Positions 47,351 to 57,600 of a DNA stretch of 64,000 nucleotides are shown one piece after another (position 1 is the stretch's first letter; the number at the start of each line of letters is the position of its first letter). The position numbers were made by a program, and so were the translations under genes. Under the pieces are notes generated by a model. It ran no database searches, was not told where the DNA came from, and was given only the letters and a program-made list of their open reading frames with translations. Origin of the DNA: Haberlea rhodopensis (lineage: Eukaryota > Streptophyta > Magnoliopsida > Lamiales > Gesneriaceae); contig CAJQUN010000432.1 in the NCBI GenBank assembly GCA_907163345.1, positions 310,001-374,000 of the forward strand, read 5' to 3'.

Positions 47351-47955
47351 TCAAGATAGATCTATTAAGCCAAGAATTTGACGAAAATAATTAAACTTAG
47401 CCTCAGGGAGTGGTTTGGTGAAAATGTCTGCTGCTTGCTGGTCTGTTGAAATGTGCTCGATCCGAATTTCCTTTTTGCCAACGTGATCTCGAATAAAATG
47501 ATGTCTGATATCAATATGCTTTGTTCGAGAGTGCAAAACTGGATTATACGTTATAGCAATGGCACTGGTGTTGTCACAAAATATCGGAAACTCAACAGCT
47601 TGAATGCCTAGTCTTTGAGCTGATGTTGAATCCAGAGCATTTGAGCGCAACAGCTTCCAGCGGCAAGATATTCCGCCTCAGCTGTAGATGTGGCAATAGA
47701 TGTTTGCTTCTTGCTAAACCATGAGATCAATCTTTCACCTAGAAATTGACAGGTTCCACTGGTGCTTTTGCGATCAATCTTACACCCTGCATAGTCAGCG
47801 TCTGAATATCCAATTAAACTGAAATTTGAATCTTTGGGATACCAAAGACCAACGTTCTGAGACCCTTTTAGGTATTTAAGAATGCACTTAGCAGTAATAA
47901 GGTGAGATTGCTTTGGATCAGACTGAAATCTAGAGCATATGCAAACTGAAAACAT
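47351..47955 (-). pseudogene. Element B RNase H
   Basis: Two frames cover the domain. The first holds YSDADYAGCKIDRKSTSG, GERLISWFSKKQ and STAEAEYLAAGSC. After a shift near 47640 the second holds FCDNTSAIAI, KHIDIRHHFIRD and ADIFTKPLPEAKF, the usual end of Copia pol. A further shift near 47950 separates it from RT. The enzyme removes the RNA strand during reverse transcription. Confidence 0.88.
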
Positions 47956-49211
47956 AATATCAGGCCGGCTCGCTGTAAGATATAAAGTAATCCGATCAGA
48001 CCTCGATACATGGTTACTTCAACTGCTGTTCCCCCTTTGTCTTTATCTAGCTTAATTGAAGGACTCAGTGGAGTTGATGCAGTTGAACAAGTCTCCATTT
48101 CGAATCTCTTGAGAAGCTCTTTGGTATACTTTGTTTGATTGATAAAAATACCATTGCTGAGCTGTTTGACTTGGAGACCCAGGAAGAGAGACAATTCTCC
48201 CATCATACTCATCTCAAACTGTCCCTGCATTAACTTAGAGAATTTCTCGCAGAGTTTGGGGTTAGTTGACCCAAAGATGATATCGTCAACATATATTTGA
48301 ACCAATAAGGTATGTTCCCCCTTAATAAATTTAAATAACGTCTTATCCACTGAGCCGATATGAAAATTGTGGTTCAGAAGAAATTGAGACAGAGTATCAT
48401 ACCATGCTCTTGGAGCTTGTTTCAGTCCATATACTGCTTTATTCAGTAGATATACATGATCTGGAAACGAGTGGTTCCGAAATCCAGGAGGTTGCTCAAT
48501 GTAGACTTCCTCCTGAAGCTTACCATTTAGAAAAACACTCTTTACGTCCATTTGATATACTTTGAAGTCTTTAAAAGCAGCAAATGCAAGAAATATTCGG
48601 ATTGCTTCAAGTCTGGCGACTGGTGCAAAAGATTCATCGAAGTCGATTCCTTCTTCTTGTCGGAAGCCTTGTGCCACCAGTCTGGCCTTGTTTCTAACCA
48701 TCACTCCATTTGCGTCTAGCTTGTTTCTGAAAACCCATCTGGTTCCAATAACATGCAGACCACTTGGCCTGGGGGTTAATCTCTAGACTTGATTTTGTTC
48801 AAATTGGTTAAGCTCTTCTTGCATGGCCTTTATCCAGTTATAATCAGTCAAAGCTTCATTAATCTGTTTGGGTTCCAGATTAGATATAAAAGTGGCGTGA
48901 GTGAATTCATCCATCATCTGTCCTCTGGTTCTTATGGGTGCAGAAGGACTTCCAATTACTAGATCAGGTTGATGCCTATTTGTCCATCGATAGCTTGATT
49001 CTGGATTATCTGGTCCAGATGGATTAGTAGTAGTAATATTATCAGCATCTGCTTTAATATTAGAGTTCAGAACCTCCGGATCGGCTCGATCTGGAAGAGC
49101 TTCAATGCCTTGATCCGGTCTATCTGGGACTTCAGGTTCTGGTGGATTGTCTCTTGATCTATTAGCTACAATCTCATCATCACTGTTAGCTTCGAGATGG
49201 ATATTTTCCAT
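47868..49211 (-). pseudogene. Element B integrase-RT linker and reverse transcriptase
   Basis: The frame starts in the linker rich in D, E and P (residues 1-100), then has NEALTDYNWIKAMQEELNQF. TAG at 48783-48785 stands where tryptophan is expected before RLTPRP. In the same frame RT follows: ARLVAQGFRQEEGIDFDESF, YQMDVKSVFLNG, VYGLKQAPRAWYD and the catalytic YVDDIIFGS. The domain is complete to the next shift near 47950. Confidence 0.9.
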
Positions 49212-49222
49212 CTGATTTTGAA

Positions 49223-50200
49223 TTAATTCCTTGTTACCCTAATACACAAGGATTCATCAAACACTACATGAACTGGTTCTTCTACAGTCAAGGTTCGATT
49301 ATTGAAGATGCGAAATGCTTTACTATTAGATGAATATCCTAAGACTATTCCATCATCTGACTTAGCTTCGAATGCTGTAAGATGATTCTTACCATTATTG
49401 TGAACGAAACATTTGCAACCAAATACATGAAGGTGAGAGATAGACGGTCTGTTACCTGTCCATACTTCATATGGAGTTAGATTTAACTTCTTGTTAATCA
49501 TGGATCGATTTTGAGTGTAGCATGCAGTATTTACAGCTTCTGCCCAGAACTTTTGGGAAATTCCAGAGTCTGCAAGCATTGTCCTTGCTGCCTCCTTAAG
49601 CGTTCTGTTCCTTCGTTCTGCAACTCCATTTTGTTGATGGGTTCGAGTGGCTGAGAATTCATGCTTAATTCCTTGGTCTTCTAGAAAAGATTCAAGATTC
49701 TGATTTGAGAATTCAGTGCCTTTGTCACTTCGAATTCTATCTATACTTGATGATTTCTCATTCTGAGTGCGTTTCAGCAGCTTGATCAACTTCGGACCGG
49801 TGTAATCTTTACTGCTCAAAAATATAGTCCATGTAAAACGTGAGTAATCATCAATAACAACAAGAGTATACCGAATTCCCCCTAAACTTGTTATTGGTAT
49901 GGGACCAAACAAGTCCATATGTAATAGTTCTAAGCAACGTGAGGAGGATTTGACATTCCTGTTTTTGAAGGATGAACTGATCTGTTTGCCCATTTGGCAA
50001 GCTTCACAGATCTTATCCTTGGCAAAGTCGATCTTGGGCAGACCGACAACTAAATCATGTTTACACAGGCTAGAGATAGTCTTAAAGTTGAGATGATTCA
50101 AGCGTTTATGCCATAGCCAGTGTTTATTATCATTATTCACGATGAAGCAAGTAGGATTATCAGGTTGAGAAGTTCCAGTTAATCTTATATGTGTTTCCAT
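49223..50200 (-). pseudogene. Element B integrase
   Basis: The pre-integrase segment (WLWHKRLNHLNFKTISSL) and the zinc-binding CEACQMGK are followed by the core. Catalytic D is in LLHMDLFGP, D in RIRSDKGTEF, and E in HQQNGVAERRNRTLKEAART. The family end motifs TPYEVWTGNRP, HLHVFGCKCFVH and SNSKAFRIFN are all present. The 325-residue frame is intact but is separated from protease by a shift near 50190 and from RT by one near 49215. Confidence 0.9.
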
Positions 50201-50510
50201 TTCTGATTCCTACAAGCATGGTCATACAATCTGATATTTTGACAGTGCATGTGTGTTTGTGAAATTCTACAGCATAACCATTATCACATAGTTGACTTAT
50301 GCTAATCAGATTATAGCATAGATTTTCAACTAATAGCACATCATTGATAGTAATATTACCATGTACAATCTTACCCTTGCCCACGGTCTTACCCTTTGAG
50401 TTATCCACGAAGATGATTTTTGGTCCAGTACATTCTGTGACTTCAGACAGCAGCTCGACATTTCCTGTCATGTGACGAGAACACCCACTGTCTAAGTACC
50501 AGTCCGACAC
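50160..50510 (-). pseudogene. Element B protease
   Basis: The active site reads WYLDSGCSRHMTG, the Copia form of the aspartic protease. NLISISQLCDNGYAVEF follows, as usual for the end of this domain. In frame it begins a few codons upstream (about 50530), where it is cut off from the gag-pol linker by a frameshift. Confidence 0.88.
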
Positions 50511-50560
50511 TAGTTTCTTCAGTACCTGTCATCAAGCATAATTACTGTTGGTACCCAATC

Positions 50561-51100
50561 CTACTTGGGTCCAGAACGGATTAGCCCTTTGGGAACCCAC
50601 ACCTGAATCAGGTTTAATGGCTTGTGTGTGTCTGGTGTGATGTGAGCTGATCTATTTCGATGTTGTGTGTGATGATGTGTGCGATATGGAAGCCTTTGAT
50701 TCTTATAAGGTAATCTATATCTTCGTTGAACTGGTTTTGAGTTATAGTAGTTGGATGGTCTTCCTTGCCTTAGATCTTGCACCTTTAGGTTTGGTCTCAC
50801 AGACACAAAGCTTGCTGATGCCTTTTCTTTGGCTTGGTTAACGTACCCAATTCCTTTTCTCAAACCTTGATCCCCAAAGGAGACTCCCTTTTGAATTGTA
50901 GGCACTTCGGTTTCATATACTGTGCTGGATCTAACAAATATCATCTGTTTGATTTTGTTCTTTACCAGCAACAATTCAGATTCAACTTTGGTGAAGTCAT
51001 TGATGTCAAAGCCTATGCCGGTGATGTCACCGACATTTCTTTTTACCTCTTGCAATTCTTCCAGTGATGCTCTTGATTTTGTCCATGTTTTGAAAACATG
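50561..51100 (-). pseudogene. Element B gag-protease linker
   Basis: Low-complexity basic sequence (PVQRRYRLPYKNQRLPYR, then a His-rich patch) ends in the tryptophan-containing VWVPKG typical before the Copia protease. Its first part is heptad-like and continues the coiled coil at the end of gag, one frame off. It ends at a stop at 50561. Confidence 0.65.
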
Positions 51101-52512
51101 AGAAGTTTAGCATTTTGTGTGCTAATTCTCTTGTTTTCTTCATGGAGCTGTTCATAAGAAATTTTCAGCTTATTCAGCTCGATCTTTAGATTATTGTATT
51201 CACCTAGCTCAGAGCAGCTTGGTTTAATATGCTCATCTATTTGATCATTGGCTTTAGCTTTAGTTTTCTCAAATGATTCAGCTAATATTCTATAATCATT
51301 AACCATGTCTTGCAGCGCAGACATGAGCTCTTCACGTGTGAATTCATTTGAGTGAAGATCGAATACCTCGTCTGTTTGACTCATTTCTTCATCTGCCATT
51401 AGACATTGGATTTCCTCTTCGCTTTCGCTGGATGAATATTCTGAGCTTTCTGATTCTGAGTCAGTCCGAGCCCACTTGCTGTTACCTTCCTCTGCTACCA
51501 GAACCTTTTGGGACTTCCCATGATGATTTTTATGATCTTTGTAGTGCTTCTTTTTCTTGTCATCACGATGCCTTTCTTTTCGTTCATCTTTCTTCGGTCT
51601 GGTGGAGTCTGCAATAAAGTGTCCGGTCTTACCACAATTGTAGCAAGCTTGATCATTAACAGCATCGTCTTTTCTCGATTTATAGTGATGAGAAGGTTTG
51701 AAATTCTGTTTATTTTTAGACATGAATTTACCAAATTTCTTAATAAATAATGACATAGCATCATTACTTATCTGTTCGATAGATCGGTCTGTTGAAGGGG
51801 TGGTCTGGTCTGGAATGGCCGCCAGTGCTTTGTTTGGTTGAGAGATGAATGGCTCTGCTTCACCTCTGGTGATCAGTTCAAACTCATACGCCTTAAGATC
51901 TGCGAAATCATGGAGTTCAACTTTGTTCAGATCTTTAGACTCCCTCATTGCAATTGTCTTGACATCCCATTCCTTTGGCAATGCTCTCATTACTTTCAAA
52001 GCAATCTCTCTGTTAGTATATTTCTTGCCCAGACCATTTAGTTCATTGATAATACCAGTGACTCTTTCATCAAACTCGTTTAGAGTTTCTCCAAGCTTCA
52101 TTTTTATGCTCTCAAATTTTTGTAGAGCAACGGTCAGCTTGTTTTCCTTAGTCTCGTCGTTCCCTTCATATAACTCTGCTATCTTCTCCCAAATTTCTTT
52201 GGCAGTTGAGCACATTTTGATCTTACTGAACATATTCTTATCCAACGTTTTGAACAAGATGTCTTTGGCTACGTTGTCTAGATTTGGTTTCTTCCTTTCT
52301 TCATTTGTCCAGAGGGATCTGTCCTTCTCGACCATTTGGGGTTCACCACCAGTAATGGCAGCAGCTGTATTGACTTTCAAGATCTTCATTGGTCCATCAG
52401 TGATGACGAACCACATATCGTCATCTTGTGCTGTCAGATGAGCTTGCATTCTGATTCTCCAATCATCATAGTCTTCTTTTGAGAACATAAGAATCTTGTT
52501 GAATGATGCCAT
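51043..52512 (-). pseudogene. Element B gag
   Basis: This 489-residue frame starts MASFNKILMFSKEDYDDW. The UBN2-like core has MCSTAKEIWEKIAELYEG, LGETLNEFDERVTGIINEL and VMRALPKEWDVKT. The zinc knuckle is CYNCGKTGHFIADS: the last Cys is Ser, so the metal site is incomplete. A Lys/His/Asp-rich stretch and an acidic Ser-rich stretch follow, then a heptad-like end. The end runs into a stop at 51043 after a frameshift near 51090. It would form the capsid. Confidence 0.88.
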
Positions 52513-52544
52513 CAGTCCAAGTATCTTTGATGATTAAGACAACC

Positions 52545-52558
52545 TGGCTCTGATACCA
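52545..52558 (-). other. Element B primer-binding site
   Basis: Minus strand tggtatcagagcca, a perfect match to the standard tRNA-iMet complement, begins two bases from the LTR start at 52561. Confidence 0.9.
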
Positions 52559-52560
52559 CT

Positions 52561-53682
52561 TGTTAGGATCGGTCAGGAGTGTTTAGAGGGGGGGGGGGGG
52601 GATGAACACTCCTTTAAAATTATTCCTTTTTTATTTCTCTCGGGTTAGTGAGTGAAATCTATTTCTTAATCAACTTCTCAGCAGAACAGACCACTGAATA
52701 TAATAGTGCGGAACGATCTGTTCTAGACTAGTAAGAACGGCTCGATGGCTTACAGAGTGTAACTTAGTGCGGAATGATAAAAGACAGAATATGTTTCTGA
52801 AAGTTCGAAGGTGGTGTAATCCTTCTACGTCTCCCATTCTTCCAATTAAGGAAGGATTCCACTAGAAGACTTTGATTTATACAATCCCGTTGTACAAACC
52901 CGATTCAGCTGGATTTACCCTACTACCAGACTGAAACTCCTAGTCTCTCGATCTGTTCAGACACACACTGTCTGACAGTTACAATTGAATTTCACTTCTC
53001 TATCTTGTAAAGAATACAAAAGACAGACTGATCTTGTCTATGCACACAATGATCCTATGAAGATCAAATATTACAATATGCTGTGCTTATGAAAACTTTG
53101 AGCAGACTGGTAAGATGAATATCTTATGAAGGTGGTTCTGCTCAAGAATATCTGGACTTGTAAGCTTGTGCTGTTTTAGTTTTCTTTTCGTTTCTTGATA
53201 GATCAGTCGTCCCTTTGAGTTCTTTAGTTGCATCCTTATATAGTTGCTTATACCAACGACATTATTTCGTTTTCTGTGCAACTCTTGACTATGCTCAATC
53301 TCTGAATAAGCTTCAGTCTTATTCTTTTAGGCATTTATGCCTTTATGGTCTAAGCTTTCGGCGTCTGTCAGGTAAGCTCTTCTTTGTCGTCTTACCTTTT
53401 AAGGTAATCTTCAATCCTTGGTCTTTTTCATCATTAATTGCATCATTAAATGCTTCAATAAATAGCCGTTAATGATTCGGACTGAAGAACGAGGCTTATC
53501 CAATCTTCTCTGTTCTGATCTGATACTTATCGAGCTGCTCTAGAGCTTCGATCTGGTCAGACTGGTTTACATCGATCCGTTCTGATTTTGCGATAGACCA
53601 AATCGGTGTGATCTGATTTGTCATGGTTTAACGTCTTGATCGGTCTGATCCGTTTTGTCATCTTTAAAATCCGGAACTAACA
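52561..53682 (-). repeat. Element B right (5') LTR
   Basis: It is 1122 bases long. A run of 14 G at 52588-52601 compares with 7 in the left LTR. About 80 bases seen in the left LTR are missing after 52755. Confidence 0.92.
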
Positions 53683-53687
53683 GGTTT

Positions 53688-54158
53688 ACTTTGGCAATTT
53701 GTCTCCCAAGATACAACGACTATGATTTGTGATAGGAGTACTCGAAATCACAAATTCTTTAAACCACAAAGGTCTAAAAACGCTCAACCATAACAATGAT
53801 GAAGACACAAAATTACTCAAATTTTGATATTCAAATATGATGTGAATTTCGAAATTCCATTTTTAAAACAAGTGGGGTTATGTTATATATATAGTAAACA
53901 AAAAACAAGTCCGAATGAACATCATTTGGAGGCACTATATCGCAAAAAATCACACTCGAAACGTGAATGAACATACCATTTCACAAAACAGATACAATGC
54001 TCGATCGATCGAACTCCTTTCACAAAATAGATACAGTGCTCGATCGATCGACCAAGGAGCTCGATCGATCAAGCTACTGTTAAAAAAGACACGAATTTTC
54101 TAGCCCGCTCGATCAATCGAGCATTAATTTTTTTTTCACTTTTCACAATTTTCCAACA
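53688..54158 (-). repeat. Element C right (5') LTR, second segment
   Basis: It continues 44993 and matches 41124-41555. It has one extra CGATCGATCG-containing unit compared with the left LTR (sites near 54001, 54040, 54061). It ends ttccaaca, followed by the target duplicate aaaag. Confidence 0.85.
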
Positions 54159-54163
54159 AAAAG

Positions 54164-54869
54164 TGTTGCCAAATATATATAGTGCCGGGATAAACAACAG
54201 TAAGGAGTCTTCCTCTGTGGAGTATCAGACTGATAATGTTCATTGAAATTAGTATAAGGCTTTCAACTTTCTCAACAATATTGTTCATTATTACAATTCT
54301 TTTATATTATTTGTCTTGAGGAAATATGTTGCGATTCAGCAGTAGTATTTGTAAACCGTAGATGTTCACCATGGTTCGCCGACACAGTCGTGGAGGGCGT
54401 TGTTCCAATTCCATTGACCTTTATCAGAATTGTCGTCTTTATTACCGTGGATTTTTTTTTAAAGAAAAAATAAAAATAATAGATAATTTGGACAAATTTT
54501 TAATGAAAAAATAAAATAAAAAGTTGGAAAAAGTCGAAAAAGTAAAAATGTTCCGCAAGAGCCGCGATTGGCCACGAATCATCGTTCCGAGAAGTGAAAT
54601 CGCTGTTATACTTACATATCCGTTTTAGCTTAGAAGTTTATTGTAACAGTTGTCGTTCCACGACCGATATTGCGAATCATGGTGTTCACATATCAAAACA
54701 TCGAAGATATAAACAAGATATCGGCCACAAACCCTCTAATCCACAAGATCAATTTCTCCACTAGCTAAAAAAAATAGGAAGAAGGGAAGAAAGACTAATG
54801 GATTCTAATAATATGCATCATAAACCCAATTCAAATGCATCAATGCTCGTCACCAGTATCAAACCTTGG
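54164..54869. other. Intergenic segment
   Basis: Apart from the first few bases, which may continue the coiled-coil exon cut by element C, no gene or repeat was recognised. Confidence 0.3.
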
Positions 54870-55091
54870 TCATCCTAAGCAAATACAGTACTTTCCTTTG
54901 GATCCAAGTGCACATGTTGCATCAACATACTTGCCCTCCAACAAGTTTTTACATGCAGCAATGCATTCAGGCAGTGTACATGGATTAAGATCAATCCCAA
55001 TTGCACCCGCCACATTTCTTGGACACATAGCCAATACTCCACAAACTATAACACATAATACCACCAAATCCCACTTCTGCTTGAGCGCCAT
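54870..55091 (-). CDS. Defensin-like cysteine-rich secreted peptide
   Basis: This single-exon 73-residue frame starts at ATG 55089-55091 and stops at TGA 54870-54872. Residues 1-30 form a signal peptide with a hydrophobic core (VVLCVIVCGVLA) and a likely cleavage after NVAGA. The mature part has six cysteines in the order C-x4-C-x3-C-x12-C-x8-C-x-C. The CxxxC and CxC pairs fit the CS-alpha-beta fold of defensin-like peptides. Such peptides act outside the cell in defence or in cell signalling, and nothing here decides which. A TATA run lies about 95 bases upstream. An intron in the signal region is common in this family but is not needed here. Confidence 0.72.
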   Translation of the reverse strand: MALKQKWDLVVLCVIVCGVLAMCPRNVAGAIGIDLNPCTLPECIAACKNLLEGKYVDATCALGSKGKYCICLG

Positions 55092-55185
55092 AGCTTTCTT
55101 TTTTACAGTTTTTTTTCTCTGTGGGAGAAGATATAAAAAGATGGAGAATAAAGGTTCACATACTTTTGATGATGCTGTGAATCAT

Positions 55186-55199
55186 ATATATATATAGCC
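55186..55199 (-). promoter_or_regulatory. TATA box of the defensin-like gene
   Basis: Minus strand ctatatatatatatg lies 95-110 bases before the start codon, with attgg (reverse CCAAT) just upstream near 55200. The position suits a short 5' leader. Confidence 0.5.
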
Positions 55200-56439
55200 A
55201 ATGGCGGACGACATCCAGACAAAGGGCTGACGAGTGTCATCCCTCCAAAAAACACTACCTCTAATCTTGTGTTTCACGGGAAATTATATTTTATCCCCTT
55301 AAATTGTATTTACTACATCTAAAAACCACTAATCAAATTCAAAGAAAGAATGTGCTGCACTTGGTGGTTCATTTAAACTCTTGTCAGATAGAATATGATG
55401 GGAGATTAAATAATTTGTGCTTTACAGATGTAGAAATTCAATAAGGGTTGTTTAGTTAATGATCCTTGCACTATAATAAACTAATTATAATCATACCCAG
55501 AAAAAGTAAATCAAAAAGTTGTGAGTAATAATAAAATAAAGTCCAGAATTTACCAGATTCTTCCTAGTGCATGCTCTTGGGTAATGATAATATATAAAAA
55601 CTTACCCACAGTTCAAATTAGATTATTTGGATTCTGAAAGGGATGAAAATCTTTCAACAAATCGGTACATCATTTCTATTTCTGAAATCCCGATATTCAC
55701 TTGGTTAGAAGAAATGATAATGAAGCAGCGCATCATCGAGCTAAAATGCTCTAATTTCTACAGAGAGTTCAAGAAATTACCTAGAACACGTTATATGTTA
55801 TTAATCAAATCATCGTTTGTTTCTTAAAAAAGAAAAAAAGGACAAAAAAGTGATGATTCTGGAACTAGCTAGAGCCGAAATTTTAAAAATAAGTAGTATG
55901 TATATTTATTTTTAAAGTCTTAAAACATAACAAAATCAATAAAATTAACTACTATAGTAAAAATAATAATATGAGAAAATTATGGATGAGGAAAATATAA
56001 CCAGACAGATTAAATTTAAAAATTCAATTTATTTAAATCAAACATTTGTTTTATATTTGTAAAAAAACAGTCCAACAAACTTCAATTTTCATTAGATTTT
56101 TCAGTAAAAATTCTAATTTTTTCTAGCATGTTTTGAAAAATTCAGTTTATTCGGAAAATGATAGAAAACAAAAACATTGAACTAAAAAAAAAGAGTACTC
56201 CATAAATTAAATATAACATTAAACATATAATGAAGCATTTAAATCAAAGTCTTGCACTGATGATCACTTAAAATTCTCTTCAACCTGAAGGAATTCCAAA
56301 AATATGAGAGAGAGAGCACAACAGTTTCATCTTTTATTTATATCGAACCACAAACAAAATCATTATTCTTACAACAAATACAAACACAAGCACATCAACT
56401 TATACAACAAACTCAACCTTTTAACTTGTAATAAAAAAA
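55200..56439. other. AT-rich intergenic segment
   Basis: No gene or clear repeat is recognised. An open frame at 55627-55827 shows no known domain. Confidence 0.35.
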
Positions 56440-56773
56440 TGTTAAGAATACACGAAGTTCCAACTCATAACCAATTGACAATGAGTGGAGTAACTCATGT
56501 ATCTTATAAAGAACTAACATAGCTTGTAGTTTTTTAATGTAAGACAACTCTCAATATGCCCTCTCACATTGACATTATATAAGTCAAACATGTGGATTGA
56601 TAAAGCCGGAACGGTGAGCACGTGGGTTGAATAGTCAATCACATGAAAAGTCTGCTTTGATACCATGTTAAGAACATATGAGATTACAACTCATAACCAA
56701 TTGAGTAAAGTAACCGATATATTATAAAGAGCTAACATGACTTCTAGTTTCTCAATATGGAACAATCTCAACA
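56440..56773 (-). mobile_element. TRIM (miniature LTR retrotransposon)
   Basis: Two terminal repeats (56440-56556 and 56666-56773) both start tgttaagaa and share acaactcataaccaattga-like text; the right one ends tctcaaca and the left ends tctcaata. On the minus strand the primer-binding site tggtatcaaagc (56654-56665) touches the right repeat, and a purine tract gtgagagggca touches the left one. The internal part is only 109 bases and cannot encode protein. LTRs this short with PBS and PPT define TRIMs. The target duplicate is not clear. Confidence 0.72.
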
Positions 56774-56904
56774 ACACATAACCTACAGATCCTGCATCTG
56801 CACGGGTCCGCTGTAGTTGACTACTCGACAAGCTTCTTTCCGAATGCCTCGTTTGGATGCATTCCGGGGATAGTCATGTACAATAATCTGTACATCTATA
56901 ATGC

Positions 56905-57600
56905 ATGGACACTCCAAAAAATCTCTAGGTGTAGTGTCGGATACTACTGAGACACATACACTTCTCGAACACTCATCGGACACGCCACGTGGCGTGTCCT
57001 TAATTTTCTAAAAAAAAAATTAAAGCGGACACCCATGTCAGACACTCCTCTCAAAATCAAAAACTCGTGTCCTACACTGTCGATGTGCGTGTCCAATACA
57101 GAAACGACACTTTTCTGTGTTAATTGTACAATTTAAAAAAAGTTTTGGGTAAATGAAATATGGATGTAAAAAATAAAATTTATGTCAATTGAACTAATAT
57201 ACAGCTGGTGTTATTATGGGTGATATTAATGCATTTATTTATATGTTTTTGAATTTGGAAAGATATTTTTGTTTATCTTTTACTTGGACGTGTTTGTTAA
57301 ACTTTATGTTAATTGAAGTAATACGTGTTTGGTGCTAGTATGACTGATACTATAATAATTCCAGCGACATGGATTTATTTATATGTTTCTTGTATTTTGT
57401 AAGAATATTTTTGTTGCTTTTTCTTGGTTTTAGAATCTAAAAAATGTGAATTTTAATATTCTGTAATATAGTATTGTATAATATATATATAAATTATACA
57501 GGCGTGTCTCAGCCGTGTCGTATCCTGAAAATTTTGAAAATCCGTGATCATGTCTTGTCAGTATCGTCGTGCCAATATCCATTACATCTATTCCACCAAT
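56905..57600. repeat. Dispersed repeat with GTGTCCGACAC-type ends
   Basis: The left end is rich in gtgtcggat, cggacacgccac and gtgtcc words, and the right end has cgtgtctcagccgtgtcgtatcc. The centre is AT-rich and contains a repeated gtaatacgtgtttggtg-like segment (near 57195 and 57318). It looks like an old transposon copy with related ends. The class is not assigned. Confidence 0.4.

Larger units (their letters stand above)
44994..53682 (-). mobile_element. Element B: full-length Copia retrotransposon with an extra 3' ORF
   Basis: The LTRs 44994-46193 and 52561-53682 both start tgttaggatcgg and end ggaactaaca. The target duplicate ggttt is at 44989-44993 and 53683-53687. The primer-binding site (minus strand tggtatcagagcca, 52545-52558) is next to the right LTR. 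The minus-strand order is gag, protease, integrase, RT, RNase H, which is Copia order. A further ORF (46453-46927) lies before the 3' LTR. At least five frameshifts and one nonsense codon interrupt the reading frame. A SIRE-like lineage is possible from the layout but not certain. Confidence 0.92.
40984..54158 (-). mobile_element. Element C: second gag-only Copia-type element, interrupted by element B
   Basis: The left LTR (40984-41555) and right LTR (44853-44993 plus 53688-54158) match. The target duplicate aaaag lies at 40979-40983 and 54159-54163. A purine tract (minus strand catgtggggga) is next to the left LTR, so the element runs right to left. The internal region (41556-44852, 3.3 kb) encodes only a decayed Copia gag (43962-44828), with no pol motif. 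Without element B it is about 4.5 kb. The gag sequence is of a different Copia lineage from that of element A. Confidence 0.8.

Noticed and set aside
51845..52441. 198-residue plus-strand frame opposite element B gag
   Set aside because: It is antisense to a well-supported gag frame and has no domain.
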